Positions 8,501 to 14,979 of a stretch of DNA of 20,208 nucleotides are shown here, piece after piece (within the stretch, counting starts at the first letter, position 1; the number at the start of each line of letters is the position of its first letter). Source of the stretch: JBBAFS01 sp041655255 (GTDB lineage Bacteria; Spirochaetota; Spirochaetia; Sphaerochaetales; Sphaerochaetaceae). The DNA lies in contig JBBAFS010000026.1 of NCBI GenBank assembly GCA_041655255.1, forward strand, positions 1-20,208, written 5' to 3'. Both the position numbers and the translations under genes were made by a program. The notes under the pieces were generated by a model. The model made no database searches. It saw only the letters and a list, made by a program, of their open reading frames with translations, and was not told where the DNA came from.

Positions 8501-10178
8501 CAACATCGGCATCTTCTTCTACGTAATTAATTCCAAATTCTCTAGCTAAATCAAAATTAGAAGGATTATCTACAACAGAAGAAGGCACTTCATAAGGATA
8601 AAGACCAATAAGGCTCTTATTCTCAAACAGAGCTTCAACAATACCAACACTCTCTAAGCGTGGTTTATTCGCAACAATAAGAGTGTTATTCACCGTATGT
8701 GTTTGTTGATCTGCTAAAGTGATTATAAGATCAATATTATCTAACTCTTGTGCAATGAGATCGGCATCAACAGGAGCTTGTCCAAGAACAACAACTATAT
8801 CTGATTGATTATTAACGAAGTTGACGAGTTCTTGAGCATAGTCGACCATCTCAGAGCTAAAGGAGATTACATCTGTGACGCTCTGTGGTGGGTTACTGAC
8901 CCCGATGACACCAACGTTATACCCATCAACATCGTAGATGTGGTATTGGTCAAAAAGAGCATTTCCTTGGAGATCCAACACATTTGCAGCCAAGATGTTT
9001 ACATCAGAGTAATCATCTGCAATCTCTTTTGCCATCCTTAGTTGATCAATTCCATAGGCATAATCAGCTTCCCCTAACGCGACAGCATCATAGCCAAGAA
9101 GGTCAAATAGCACTCCAATTGGCTCTCCACCAAGTGTTTCAACTACAGGTGTGCCACTTGCACTGTTACCAGCGTCTAAAAGGAGCGTTGCATCAGTTGC
9201 ACTACGACCCCACTGAACAAGTGTGGCTAATCGAGCAAAACCAATTCCGCTATGTAATTCACCAAGGATGTCATTGGTGTGTGCGATGAACAATGAGTCA
9301 TACTCTACAGGAGGGAGACTCGCTTCTACCTCAACAGGTGCACTTACCTCTTTCTCAGTAGGTTCAGGAATGAAAGCTGAGATGGTTAAGCCTTGAGTTT
9401 CTCCGATGACTTCACCTTTAGGCTCTTGTACAGAAGTTCCTAAAAACTTTTCATCAATGGTGATAATAGGCTTTTTCTCAACTGGTGTTTTTGCAACTTC
9501 TACCTCAGCTTTTACAATCTCCTCTACTTTAGCAGTAGTGAGCTGTTGAACTGTAGTATCTGCTTTTAAGACTCGAGCAGCAGCTTTGTCTGGCTGCAAA
9601 GACATTCTTTCAAAGGTTTGTAAAGAAATAGGTTTTGCCGTCATAAATGGATCAGCTAAATCGAGGTAGGCAAACTGTGGGACTAACGAAGTTTTTCGAG
9701 TTAAAGCGTTACGAACTTGAACTTGTCCACCAAGAGAGAAGACTAACTCAGAGGTATCTGATGTGACGTAGATTTCTCCAGGACCGCGGAAGGAGTAGTG
9801 CCCAACTGGGGTACTTACTGCAAAAAGTCCGCTAAAAGGAGTATCGGCCAAAAAGGAGGCCGAACCTGCTACAAGATAAAAGGAGAAGTTGTTAAATGCT
9901 GTCTCCCCAATCGAGAGCATTGATTCACTATCCAATACGACAGTAACGTCTGAACTACGAAGTACAATTGGATCTTCATTTGAGAGAAGAATCCAACCAC
10001 GTTGTAGTTGTACAGGAGGGTCTTTGTGTTCAACAAGGATCCCTTTGTCGTTGAATTGGAAATAGTTTTGTGGTCCGTTTTGATCAACGTGTAAGTATGA
10101 TGGGCTTGCCGCCCATAGCGAACCTACAACAATAACCAGTACTAACCAAAAAGAAATCGCTTTTTTCATATGTGCCAT
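5526..10178 (-). CDS. Giant secreted protein: FecR-like domain, inactive 5'-nucleotidase-like domain, outer-membrane beta-barrel
   Basis: This 1550-residue envelope protein has an unusual build. The start is ATG 10178, with GGAG eight bases upstream. Residues 1-24 form a signal peptide (KKAISFWLVLVIVVGSLWA, then ASP). Residues about 45-170 resemble a FecR-type beta domain (RGWILLS, VAGSASFLADTPF, FAVSTPVGHYSFRGPGEIYV). An acidic/Pro/Val-rich linker (200-293) leads to a calcineurin-like 5'-nucleotidase fold (294-530): HTNDILGEL, LLLDAGNSASGTP, YDAVALGEADYAYG and a final LIITLADQQTH. Compared with the family motifs NDxHG, DxGD, GNHEFDYG, SHxG and GHSH, only Asp303 of the metal ligands remains, so phosphatase activity is very unlikely. 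A second acidic linker (575-650) precedes about 900 residues of alternating beta-strand sequence ending in IGATIKVF, a terminal-Phe beta-signal expected of a BAM-inserted barrel. It starts 22 nt after the TtcA gene. Its role is unknown; envelope sensing or ligand binding is a guess. Confidence 0.85.
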   Translation of the reverse strand: MAHMKKAISFWLVLVIVVGSLWAASPSYLHVDQNGPQNYFQFNDKGILVEHKDPPVQLQRGWILLSNEDPIVLRSSDVTVVLDSESMLSIGETAFNNFSFYLVAGSASFLADTPFSGLFAVSTPVGHYSFRGPGEIYVTSDTSELVFSLGGQVQVRNALTRKTSLVPQFAYLDLADPFMTAKPISLQTFERMSLQPDKAAARVLKADTTVQQLTTAKVEEIVKAEVEVAKTPVEKKPIITIDEKFLGTSVQEPKGEVIGETQGLTISAFIPEPTEKEVSAPVEVEASLPPVEYDSLFIAHTNDILGELHSGIGFARLATLVQWGRSATDATLLLDAGNSASGTPVVETLGGEPIGVLFDLLGYDAVALGEADYAYGIDQLRMAKEIADDYSDVNILAANVLDLQGNALFDQYHIYDVDGYNVGVIGVSNPPQSVTDVISFSSEMVDYAQELVNFVNNQSDIVVVLGQAPVDADLIAQELDNIDLIITLADQQTHTVNNTLIVANKPRLESVGIVEALFENKSLIGLYPYEVPSSVVDNPSNFDLAREFGINYVEEDADVAAYIRQQESQYVALTTSAPEPVKEIVQETVVEPKVTPIEPPQVTLTVIEEEKVDAEAKDIVVASEEEIDERLTVKGSQGLTTREDVPVATPPMDWGVSTTLSVVQQGLETPLHTLVGVSVKPFFNHKQFSLGLQAYFLTEYSLFNYHNYDVNNFTYDSDEMLDIVADSFRFVDYVRYGTPGSSFYLNIDRSSDMNFGLRSVINRFNPPKEHLSVYSSMKMGSVGVELFLDDLELQAYRDGEAQVGAARVSIDFGRAFTLGVGSLFSFDDDFTGIAYPSLDVAWKISDTRKMGFTLFGELATKLNMSDFSVKDFLDTDSDNVSDMFPNFLATIGLDVRTLSWNFRFAGNVEQRDDESLLSFNAFNNTHYSAQPLLDNSEMVFTAYGEAEYVGSSFSFRTSYVLPLTSSFAAIVPLQTDAAVEGDLFSIEVGHTGKHLEAKAGLRRFGFISAVKDLASVSGGVTEWYDGIKTFLTGDGKAVAQPFVSLSYRHGLFALGGELAMTSVDSTYAPQLSLYSTVTVGKQAISEATDPTYSSAVFTQKKDTSKGINFEGSLSSAYMRNIAIGGTDTSYYYYVNPVIRVYKDSAFSIGIGPSLVFDLDNITLPEDQFDFGSSYSGAQATYDTITDALGLIDHITIGNHDSAFKLNVQSGQHISMGPVVQNLVDSSEAPLYKALGLTSSLKSTHVDADFFVNDVKNPQLAGLRFAFRALKNYQAEFGISAVTSAVLSDEPSFDMIPTVDVRLPLFATSNNSVALNASVSTLVGFEDNKAELYLLTGENGNFFERLDNYLIAAGVDMEFGSFGSNFTLAAQKGALSYGMFNPMFSRERSDHLLDTLSDGHTGGILGDMRLSAAASLSYTGKKVDIATTYNIGMTDEYKFNLSDDFFSIAATTDLKWFDFAVTFAKHGFASGITNFIDSNTSVVDNLSSFFFGEHALIGGSLSITQGPITLTAGLSNAKFFSPDSPSWNSEKPSPGQDSTHLVSIGATIKVF

Positions 10179-10200
10179 ACTTTTAACTCCATTCCCTAGA

Positions 10201-11007
10201 TTACTGTAAATTTGTTTTCACCGCAACATTGTTTATCTTTTCTCCCCTTTGGGGAGGGTCAAAATGGTGTGCATTGTATATATGTTCTTTCGCATCTCGG
10301 TCTAAAGTAACCAATTGTTTTACAATTGGCTTTATGCGAGAGCGAATATTGCTCTGATCGTGTGGACAGACAGGTTTTACTACAGGGAATTGCCATTTTT
10401 GGGCTATCGAAGCAATGGTGTGCTCATGAACCTCAATCATTGGCCTAATAATGTGCAATTTTCCTTTAAAAAACTCTTGAACTGGTTGCATCGTTGTAAA
10501 AGAGGCTCTACTTGATAAATTAAGTAAACTTGTTTCAATAAGATCATCAAGATGATGCCCCATTGCAATGAGAGATATGTCGTGCTCATCAGCATAATCA
10601 AATAAAATACGACGCCGATTACGTGAACACAAATAACAATTAAAATCCCCTTTGAAGCTCTCTGGGTATTGAACTTCATCTTTGATGAGAAGGGGAATCT
10701 CTAAGGCATCAAAAAATTGGTGTAACTGCTCTTTTGCTTCATCACTGATTGGGTGTTCGAGCCAGTTAATCATCACAGCTTCAAGAGAGTAGTTAATAGG
10801 GAGCCAAGAGCGTCTTACCGCTAAAGCAAATGCTAATGCTAAAGAGTCTTTCCCTCCAGAAACACTTAATAAGACTTTTTCATCCTCTTTAATCATCCCG
10901 TATCGAAAGATAGCTCTTCCTGTTTGTTTTACAAATCTCATGACTTGAGGAGGTATGCGTGTTTCAATGAGGTCTTTCCAATGATAATGAGAATAAGAGT
11001 CGCCCAT
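10201..11007 (-). CDS. ttcA: TtcA-like tRNA 2-thiocytidine synthetase (PP-loop ATPase)
   Basis: This 268-residue cytoplasmic enzyme belongs to the TtcA family, which uses ATP and an iron-sulfur cluster to put sulfur on cytidine 32 of certain tRNAs. The PP-loop is SGGKDS at residues 50-55. The cluster cysteines are Cys124 and Cys127 (CYLCSRNRR) and Cys214 (PVCPHDQSNIRSR), the spacing expected for TtcA. GHHLDD (150-155) is the second family block. The length is slightly shorter than E. coli TtcA. The ATG at 11007 follows the stop of the HD gene by 1 nt, with only a distant GAGG upstream, so translation is probably coupled. The HD-domain gene lies upstream and the giant envelope gene downstream, with no obvious functional link. 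A related thiolation target in tRNA cannot be excluded. Confidence 0.88.
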   Translation of the reverse strand: MGDSYSHYHWKDLIETRIPPQVMRFVKQTGRAIFRYGMIKEDEKVLLSVSGGKDSLALAFALAVRRSWLPINYSLEAVMINWLEHPISDEAKEQLHQFFDALEIPLLIKDEVQYPESFKGDFNCYLCSRNRRRILFDYADEHDISLIAMGHHLDDLIETSLLNLSSRASFTTMQPVQEFFKGKLHIIRPMIEVHEHTIASIAQKWQFPVVKPVCPHDQSNIRSRIKPIVKQLVTLDRDAKEHIYNAHHFDPPQRGEKINNVAVKTNLQ

Positions 11008-11008
11008 G

Positions 11009-12292
11009 TTACTTTGTTACCTCAGAACAGATAGCTTGAGAGAGATTTTTCTCTACATAGGAGGGGAGAAAGAGACGACCTTTGCGTAGTGATGAGGAAA
11101 ATACTTTTCCCCCGTCGTTACTAAACAGAGATGAAACTTCACTAAATGGGACAAAGGTATCTGAGTCGACTTTAATTTGAATCTCTGTTTCAAAACTTAT
11201 AGGTTCAGGAACATCAATAATGACCTCATACTCATGTAATTGAGGATAGGTAGAGCGTAGCTCTTCATACACATGGCGTTCGGTCTCTTCTCGTTTTGTA
11301 AATGAGGTTAAAGAAGTATTTTCCTCAGAAAGATCAAACGTACCTCGCTCTTTAAGTAGTTTGTTTTCTCGAACTTTTTCAAACAACGAGGCAGTAGGGG
11401 AGGTTTTTGATTGGGTTAACAGATGATGAAATGAGTCATCATCCAAATGATAAACATCTTCTTCTTGTAAGGATCCCTCTTTAAGAGCGACTAAGAAAGC
11501 CTTTTTAATCATCGCAGTAGCACTACGAACGACGCTGTGCCAATAAACATTTCGATACATTGAATATTTAGAGAATAAGAGGTGTTCCACTGAGCCAATT
11601 GCATCGCTCTCTAATCCTATGTCCAATGAGGGGGTAACAACTAAGTTTCGAATAACATACGAAGCATCTTGTATCCCATAGGGGACACCACAATACAGGG
11701 CATCTCGACTTAGATAATCGATTTTATCGGGGTCGAGTGTTCCAGATAAGATATTTCTAAATAAGAGAGTTATGGGGTCATTGGTTGGAATTGTGGTGTC
11801 AATAATCTCTTGAACTAACGTAGTATCGGTTTCAATGTCGTGTTCAATGATCTCTTTAATCTCTTGATTTTGGGCAATGAGTTGAGCACCTAAGGCTTCA
11901 TGCTGAGCAACAACAACATCTTTTAAAGCATGTGCATAAGGGAAATGTCCGAGGTCATGGAGTAATGCGGCTACTAATAGAGCGTCAAGTTGTTGCCGTG
12001 TGATATCCAAAGGCAAGGTCTTAGATGCCAAAGAGAGCATAAAAAGCCTTGTTGCATGATAAACTCCTAAAGAGTGACCATAACGGGTGTGAACAGCTCC
12101 TGGATATAATAAGGAAGTAGGACCAAGTTGCAAAATGTGCCTGAGCTTTTGCATAGCACCATATTGGGTTAATCTCTTTAACGAAGGGGTCAAAAAGATA
12201 TCTTTCCACAAAGGGTCTCTCAAGGTGTGATGAAAATCTTTGTGAAGGTATTCAAAATAGGGGTTTAACGAAGCATTATTCATCAAAATCAT
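11009..12292 (-). CDS. HD-domain phosphohydrolase (YdhJ / dGTPase-like)
   Basis: This 427-residue cytoplasmic protein is of the HD superfamily that includes YdhJ-type and dNTP triphosphohydrolase-like enzymes. Metal ligands are visible: His73 (TRYGHSLG), His112-Asp113 with His116 (LLHDLGHFPYAH), and a downstream Asp in LDPDKIDYLSRDALYCG, a block typical of this subfamily. The region after about residue 290 is less conserved, with a mixed alpha/beta tail. The substrate is not known; nucleotide hydrolysis is inferred from the family. The start is ATG 12292; an ATG three codons later (12283) is an alternative, and neither has a good Shine-Dalgarno. It is the first gene of the minus-strand operon with ttcA and the envelope protein gene. 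It is divergent from the small exported protein gene, whose -35 box lies 34 bp away. I saw no convincing promoter for this gene. Confidence 0.83.
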   Translation of the reverse strand: MILMNNASLNPYFEYLHKDFHHTLRDPLWKDIFLTPSLKRLTQYGAMQKLRHILQLGPTSLLYPGAVHTRYGHSLGVYHATRLFMLSLASKTLPLDITRQQLDALLVAALLHDLGHFPYAHALKDVVVAQHEALGAQLIAQNQEIKEIIEHDIETDTTLVQEIIDTTIPTNDPITLLFRNILSGTLDPDKIDYLSRDALYCGVPYGIQDASYVIRNLVVTPSLDIGLESDAIGSVEHLLFSKYSMYRNVYWHSVVRSATAMIKKAFLVALKEGSLQEEDVYHLDDDSFHHLLTQSKTSPTASLFEKVRENKLLKERGTFDLSEENTSLTSFTKREETERHVYEELRSTYPQLHEYEVIIDVPEPISFETEIQIKVDSDTFVPFSEVSSLFSNDGGKVFSSSLRKGRLFLPSYVEKNLSQAICSEVTK

Positions 12293-12325
12293 CGTACATA
12301 ATGGATAGGTGCTTGTCTATAGAGT

Positions 12326-12354
12326 TTGACATACAAACCGAATCGTTAGATGAT
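12326..12354 (+). promoter_or_regulatory. Candidate promoter of the small exported protein gene
   Basis: A perfect -35 TTGACA (12326-12331) is followed after 17 bp by GATGAT (12349-12354, 4/6). The predicted transcription start falls at about 12361, which is the A of an in-frame ATG, so the message may be leaderless. Confidence 0.5.
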
Positions 12355-12360
12355 ATGAAC

Positions 12361-12786
12361 ATGAGAACATTGTCCGTTTTAGCACTTATATTGGTAATTT
12401 ATTCATTTCCTCTTTACTCGTATGCAACGTTGCAAGAGGCAATGATTGATGAACCATTTACGTCAGTGATGCCACAACACCACGTTATTGGGCTCTTAGC
12501 GGATCCTTTACGTGCAGCTGATGATATTATTCAACTCTGTTATGAAGCATTTGGTAGTGAGTATTCACTTCAGTGGTACGAGCAATATGTCGACCCATCT
12601 GCACGATTTCTTATCAGTAATACATATGATCCACTATTGGCCTCAGTGCTTCCCGCTCAAATTGTTGTAGCTAACACCCAACGCAGAGGAAATCAAACGT
12701 TAGTAACACTCTATTTTGAGCAAGAAGAGATCTCATTACACCTCACATACCAAAACTCTCTCATCGTCTTAGCCAGCCTCTATTGA
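12361..12786 (+). CDS. Small secreted protein of unknown function
   Basis: I do not recognise this family. From the ATG at 12361 it is 141 residues: an N-terminal signal peptide (MRTLSVLALILVIYSFPLYSYA, probable cleavage after YSYA) and a small soluble domain of about 120 residues ending in LASLY. Longer forms from ATG 12301 or 12355 keep the frame, but the 12301 form would put 20 mostly polar or charged residues in front of the signal peptide. The candidate promoter's -10 box ends at 12354, so the transcript should start at 12361. There is no Shine-Dalgarno for any of the three. The mature part has two Trp/Tyr-rich helices (LQWYEQY) and a beta-rich C-terminal half (ANTQRRGNQTLVTLYFEQEEISLHLTY), as in small periplasmic binding or SnoaL/NTF2-like folds, but this is only a resemblance. 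The gene ends inside the promoter of tRNA-Met; its stop overlaps the TTGACA box. Confidence 0.65.
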   Translation: MRTLSVLALILVIYSFPLYSYATLQEAMIDEPFTSVMPQHHVIGLLADPLRAADDIIQLCYEAFGSEYSLQWYEQYVDPSARFLISNTYDPLLASVLPAQIVVANTQRRGNQTLVTLYFEQEEISLHLTYQNSLIVLASLY

Positions 12787-12811
12787 CAGTTAGTGAATTC
12801 TTTTTTATAGT
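12783..12811 (+). promoter_or_regulatory. Promoter of tRNA-Met
   Basis: Perfect TTGACA (12783-12788), a 17-bp spacer and TATAGT (12806-12811, 5/6). Predicted start about 12818, 9 nt before the mature tRNA. The -35 box overlaps the stop codon of the preceding small gene. Confidence 0.85.
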
Positions 12812-12826
12812 ACGCCTGTTGTCTAT

Positions 12827-12899
12827 GGCGGCGTAGCTCAGTTGGTAGAGCAAACGGCTCATATCCGTTCGGTCAGGGGTCCGAGTCCCTTCGCCGCTA
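12827..12899 (+). tRNA. tRNA-Met (anticodon CAT), probably elongator
   Basis: A full cloverleaf of 73 nt can be drawn: acceptor 12827-12833 with 12892-12898 (G1-U72 wobble), D stem GCTC/GAGC, anticodon stem AACGG/CCGTT with loop CTCATAT and anticodon CAT at 12860-12862, five-base variable loop, T stem AGGGG/CCCTT (one G-U) and T loop TCCGAGT. The discriminator is A12899 and CCA is not encoded. It is not an initiator: position 1 pairs with 72 and the anticodon stem lacks three G-C pairs. CAT anticodons can also belong to tRNA-Ile2 after lysidine modification; the GGCGGCGTAGCTCAG start resembles Gram-positive elongator tRNA-Met, so Met is preferred. Confidence 0.93.
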
Positions 12900-12902
12900 T
12901 CG

Positions 12903-12955
12903 AGGCCTCCTTTTCCCACGTCTTTAACAGAAACGGGGTGAAGGGGGCCTTTTTC
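12903..12955 (+). terminator. Terminator of tRNA-Met
   Basis: A long stem pairs 12903-12917 with 12936-12950 (15 positions: one T-T mismatch and two G-U pairs) around an 18-nt loop and runs into TTTTTC. It begins 3 nt after the tRNA. The T tract is part of a direct repeat found again at 14158. Confidence 0.85.
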
Positions 12956-12984
12956 TTGCAAGTTACACTTATGAGCAGTAGAGT
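12948..12984 (+). repeat. Direct repeat, copy 1 (upstream of the DUF488 gene), promoter-like
   Basis: This 37-bp segment is identical at 30 positions to 14158-14194. It opens with a 14-bp perfect block (CCTTTTTCTTGCAA) and contains a perfect AGCAGTAG at the same offset. It also looks like a promoter: TTGCAA (12956-12961), 17 bp, TAGAGT (12979-12984). The copies are exactly 1210 bp apart and bracket the DUF488 gene. Confidence 0.65.
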
Positions 12985-13132
12985 TAAACAATCAAGTATT
13001 GAGGAAAAGTTATGTATCCATGAGAAGATAAACTCACATTCATCTCATGCGAGAACATAGATGTATCATGTAGTACGACAAATAATGTGGTTATGTTGAT
13101 TCATACAGCAAGAAGACACGGGATAACGCACA

Positions 13133-14059
13133 ATGGGTAGACGAATACTATATCGCCAAAAACTTCTTCTTAACCTAGTGGATCAGTCAGATGTTTTGTT
13201 ATCTGTTGTCCGATTACATAAACTTATGTTCTTATTAATGGAGAAGATGCATGCCTCTTATTATGAATTTATCCCATCAGCCTTTGGTTGCTATTCAAAC
13301 AGTCTACATCAAGATCAAAACACTCTTTTGGATTCAAATTATCTCTCATTAACAAAGGGGGAGACTCCATTTGATTCCTTTCTTACTACTTCACATACAT
13401 CCCTGCTATCAAAAGAGTATACCTTAAAAGCTGATGATGAACATGTTTTATCCTCTTTATTGCACACATATAAACATGTTGATGATGATAATTTAATTGA
13501 GCTTATTCATAATGAGGTCCCCTTTTATGGAATCAGGAGTCAAATTCTTCATAGATTCGATGAAAATGCTTCTCTTGAGAAGAGAATAAACAATGAACAA
13601 TCTTCTGTAAAAAACTCTCTTAGAGGACTCTATACAATTGGATATGAAGGAATGACAATTGACGGTTTTCTTCAACAACTCATAAAACATAACGTCAAGA
13701 TTCTTGTTGATGTACGGAAAAACGCATTTTCAATGCGTCTAGAATTTAGAAAGAGGGCATTCATAGAGGCCTTAACCAAGGCAGGCATAAAGTATAGGTC
13801 TTTACCAGAAGTGGGTATACCCTCACATAAGAGAAAAGAACTCGCAACAGTAGGTAGGCAAGAAGAACTGTTTGACTGGTATAAAAAAGTAGTTCTACCA
13901 AATAACGATGAAGCAGTACGAATCATTGGGTCGTTAGTTGATAAAGAGAATGTGGCTCTTATGTGCTTTGAAAAAGAGTATTTCAACTGTCACAGATCTT
14001 ATTTTGCTGAGTATTGTAGAGAGTTAACTCCAACAATAAAACACGTATATCACCTTTAG
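13133..14059 (+). CDS. DUF488-domain protein with an N-terminal SocA/Panacea-like domain
   Basis: This 308-residue cytoplasmic protein has two parts. Residues about 1-150 (RLHKLMFLLMEKMHASYYEFIPSAFGCYSNSL) match the pattern of the SocA-like / Panacea (DUF4065) fold, in which a KLxFLL helix precedes a YxFxPxxFGxYS loop; such domains occur in antitoxins and defence-associated proteins. Residues about 165-308 are a DUF488 domain: YTIGYEGMTIDGF, LVDVRKNAFS, FRKRAFIEAL, YRSLPEVGIP and LMCFEKEYFNCHRSYFA, including the conserved CHR end motif. DUF488 function is not established. The ATG at 13133 has only a weak GGGAT upstream. The gene stands alone between tRNA-Met and the next operon, bracketed by direct repeats. 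Twelve of its 18 Arg codons are AGA or AGG, whereas the stretch of mutL I checked is mostly CGN, so recent gain is plausible. The domain calls are by eye. Confidence 0.8.
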   Translation: MGRRILYRQKLLLNLVDQSDVLLSVVRLHKLMFLLMEKMHASYYEFIPSAFGCYSNSLHQDQNTLLDSNYLSLTKGETPFDSFLTTSHTSLLSKEYTLKADDEHVLSSLLHTYKHVDDDNLIELIHNEVPFYGIRSQILHRFDENASLEKRINNEQSSVKNSLRGLYTIGYEGMTIDGFLQQLIKHNVKILVDVRKNAFSMRLEFRKRAFIEALTKAGIKYRSLPEVGIPSHKRKELATVGRQEELFDWYKKVVLPNNDEAVRIIGSLVDKENVALMCFEKEYFNCHRSYFAEYCRELTPTIKHVYHL

Positions 14060-14157
14060 GAATCTTAGAGTGAAGACAAAAGTTTTTATCACTGCCCTTA
14101 CGTACCCAACACCTTTACATGTTGAATAGAAATAACGTGTGTTGTAGACCTTCTCTC

Positions 14158-14194
14158 CCTTTTTCTTGCAATTTAAATGAATTAGCAGTAGTGT
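14158..14194 (+). repeat. Direct repeat, copy 2 (upstream of the membrane protein gene), promoter-like
   Basis: Second copy of the 37-bp repeat at 12948-12984 (30 of 37 identical). It keeps the promoter-like spacing: TTGCAA (14166-14171), 17 bp, TAGTGT (14189-14194). The predicted start would be about 14201-14202, on the ATG of the membrane protein gene. This 142-bp gap (14060-14201) holds nothing else I can support. Confidence 0.65.
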
Positions 14195-14201
14195 TCACAT
14201 C

Positions 14202-14975
14202 ATGATAAGAGTATTTATAAAAAAGGCCTTCTTTGATGGTTGGGACAACCTTATTACCTTAGTTCTCTTTAATGTAGCCCATCTTCTTGTGTTTGCTGCC
14301 TTATATGGTGCGTGGGAGTTGTTAGACAGCTCACTCTTATTAGCAACACTAGCTGTAGTTGGTGTTCTTGTTTTGTATTCACTTTTTAGTGGTGTCACTT
14401 CTTCGCTTCTTTTAGAAGTTGTCCATTACAGAAAAGTGGATTTCTCCTCATTCTCTGAAACGTTTTCTACCATGATCAAACACTCATTGGTATATGCCTT
14501 AGCTCTTATTGTATTAGGGGCGATGATCTTTGTTATTAGTTTCTACTTTCTCATTGGACATCTTATCGGTACTATTATCGCCTTTATGTTAGTGTGGGTC
14601 TCTTTATTGACACTATTGGCACTTTCATATTATTTCCCACTCGCAATTTTTATGAAACAAGATGGGCCATTAAAGACCCTTAAAAAAAGTTATATCATTG
14701 CAATAGATAACATAGGCTTTTCAGTTTTCTTTGGAATTTATCGCCTATTTAATATGATCATAAGCCTCTTCTTTGCAACAACGCTACCGGGGTTTTCAGG
14801 CGATGTGTTATCTCAAATGGTTGCACTTAAGCTACTTTTATACAAATACGACTATCTTGAAGAGAATCCTGATGCTCATAGAAAGCACATTCCATGGGAG
14901 AGCTTGCTTGTTGAAGAGGAAGAGTTGATTGGAGAGCGATCTATTAAAGGGATGATCTTCCCTTGGAGAGATTAA
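14202..14975 (+). CDS. Multi-pass inner-membrane protein of unknown function
   Basis: This 257-residue protein has five or six hydrophobic segments (about residues 18-36, 42-62, 93-115, 118-140, 168-190), a short N-terminal region with FFDGWDNL and a soluble acidic C-terminal tail of about 50 residues ending in KGMIFPWRD. The overall plan (helical membrane domain with an amphipathic FDGWDN start) resembles small uncharacterised membrane proteins of the YesL/DUF624 kind, but I cannot assign it. There is no Shine-Dalgarno ahead of ATG 14202, and the predicted transcription start coincides with it. The next gene begins 4 nt after its stop, so it is the first gene of an operon with a CYTH-domain protein and a parvulin. 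No transport or enzyme motif is visible. Confidence 0.8.
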   Translation: MIRVFIKKAFFDGWDNLITLVLFNVAHLLVFAALYGAWELLDSSLLLATLAVVGVLVLYSLFSGVTSSLLLEVVHYRKVDFSSFSETFSTMIKHSLVYALALIVLGAMIFVISFYFLIGHLIGTIIAFMLVWVSLLTLLALSYYFPLAIFMKQDGPLKTLKKSYIIAIDNIGFSVFFGIYRLFNMIISLFFATTLPGFSGDVLSQMVALKLLLYKYDYLEENPDAHRKHIPWESLLVEEEELIGERSIKGMIFPWRD

Positions 14976-14979
14976 TCAT

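Noticed and set aside
12423..12434. Perfect 12-bp palindrome TGCAACGTTGCA
   Set aside because: It lies inside the signal-peptide coding region of the small exported protein, far past the promoter; a chance match is likely.
12827..12899. Initiator tRNA-fMet
   Set aside because: Base 1 pairs with 72 and the anticodon stem lacks the three G-C pairs of initiators.
12842..13060. Open frame of 72 codons starting inside tRNA-Met
   Set aside because: It runs through the tRNA and its terminator hairpin; the start has no plausible ribosome binding site.
14107..14143. Inverted repeat CAACAC / GTGTTG between the DUF488 gene and the membrane protein gene
   Set aside because: Only 6 bp with a loop of about 25 nt and no T tract; not a credible terminator or operator.
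12827..14194. Integrative element inserted at the tRNA-Met 3' end
   Set aside because: No integrase gene is present and the tRNA 3' end is not repeated; the repeat lies in the terminator/promoter region instead, so a classic tRNA att site is not supported.
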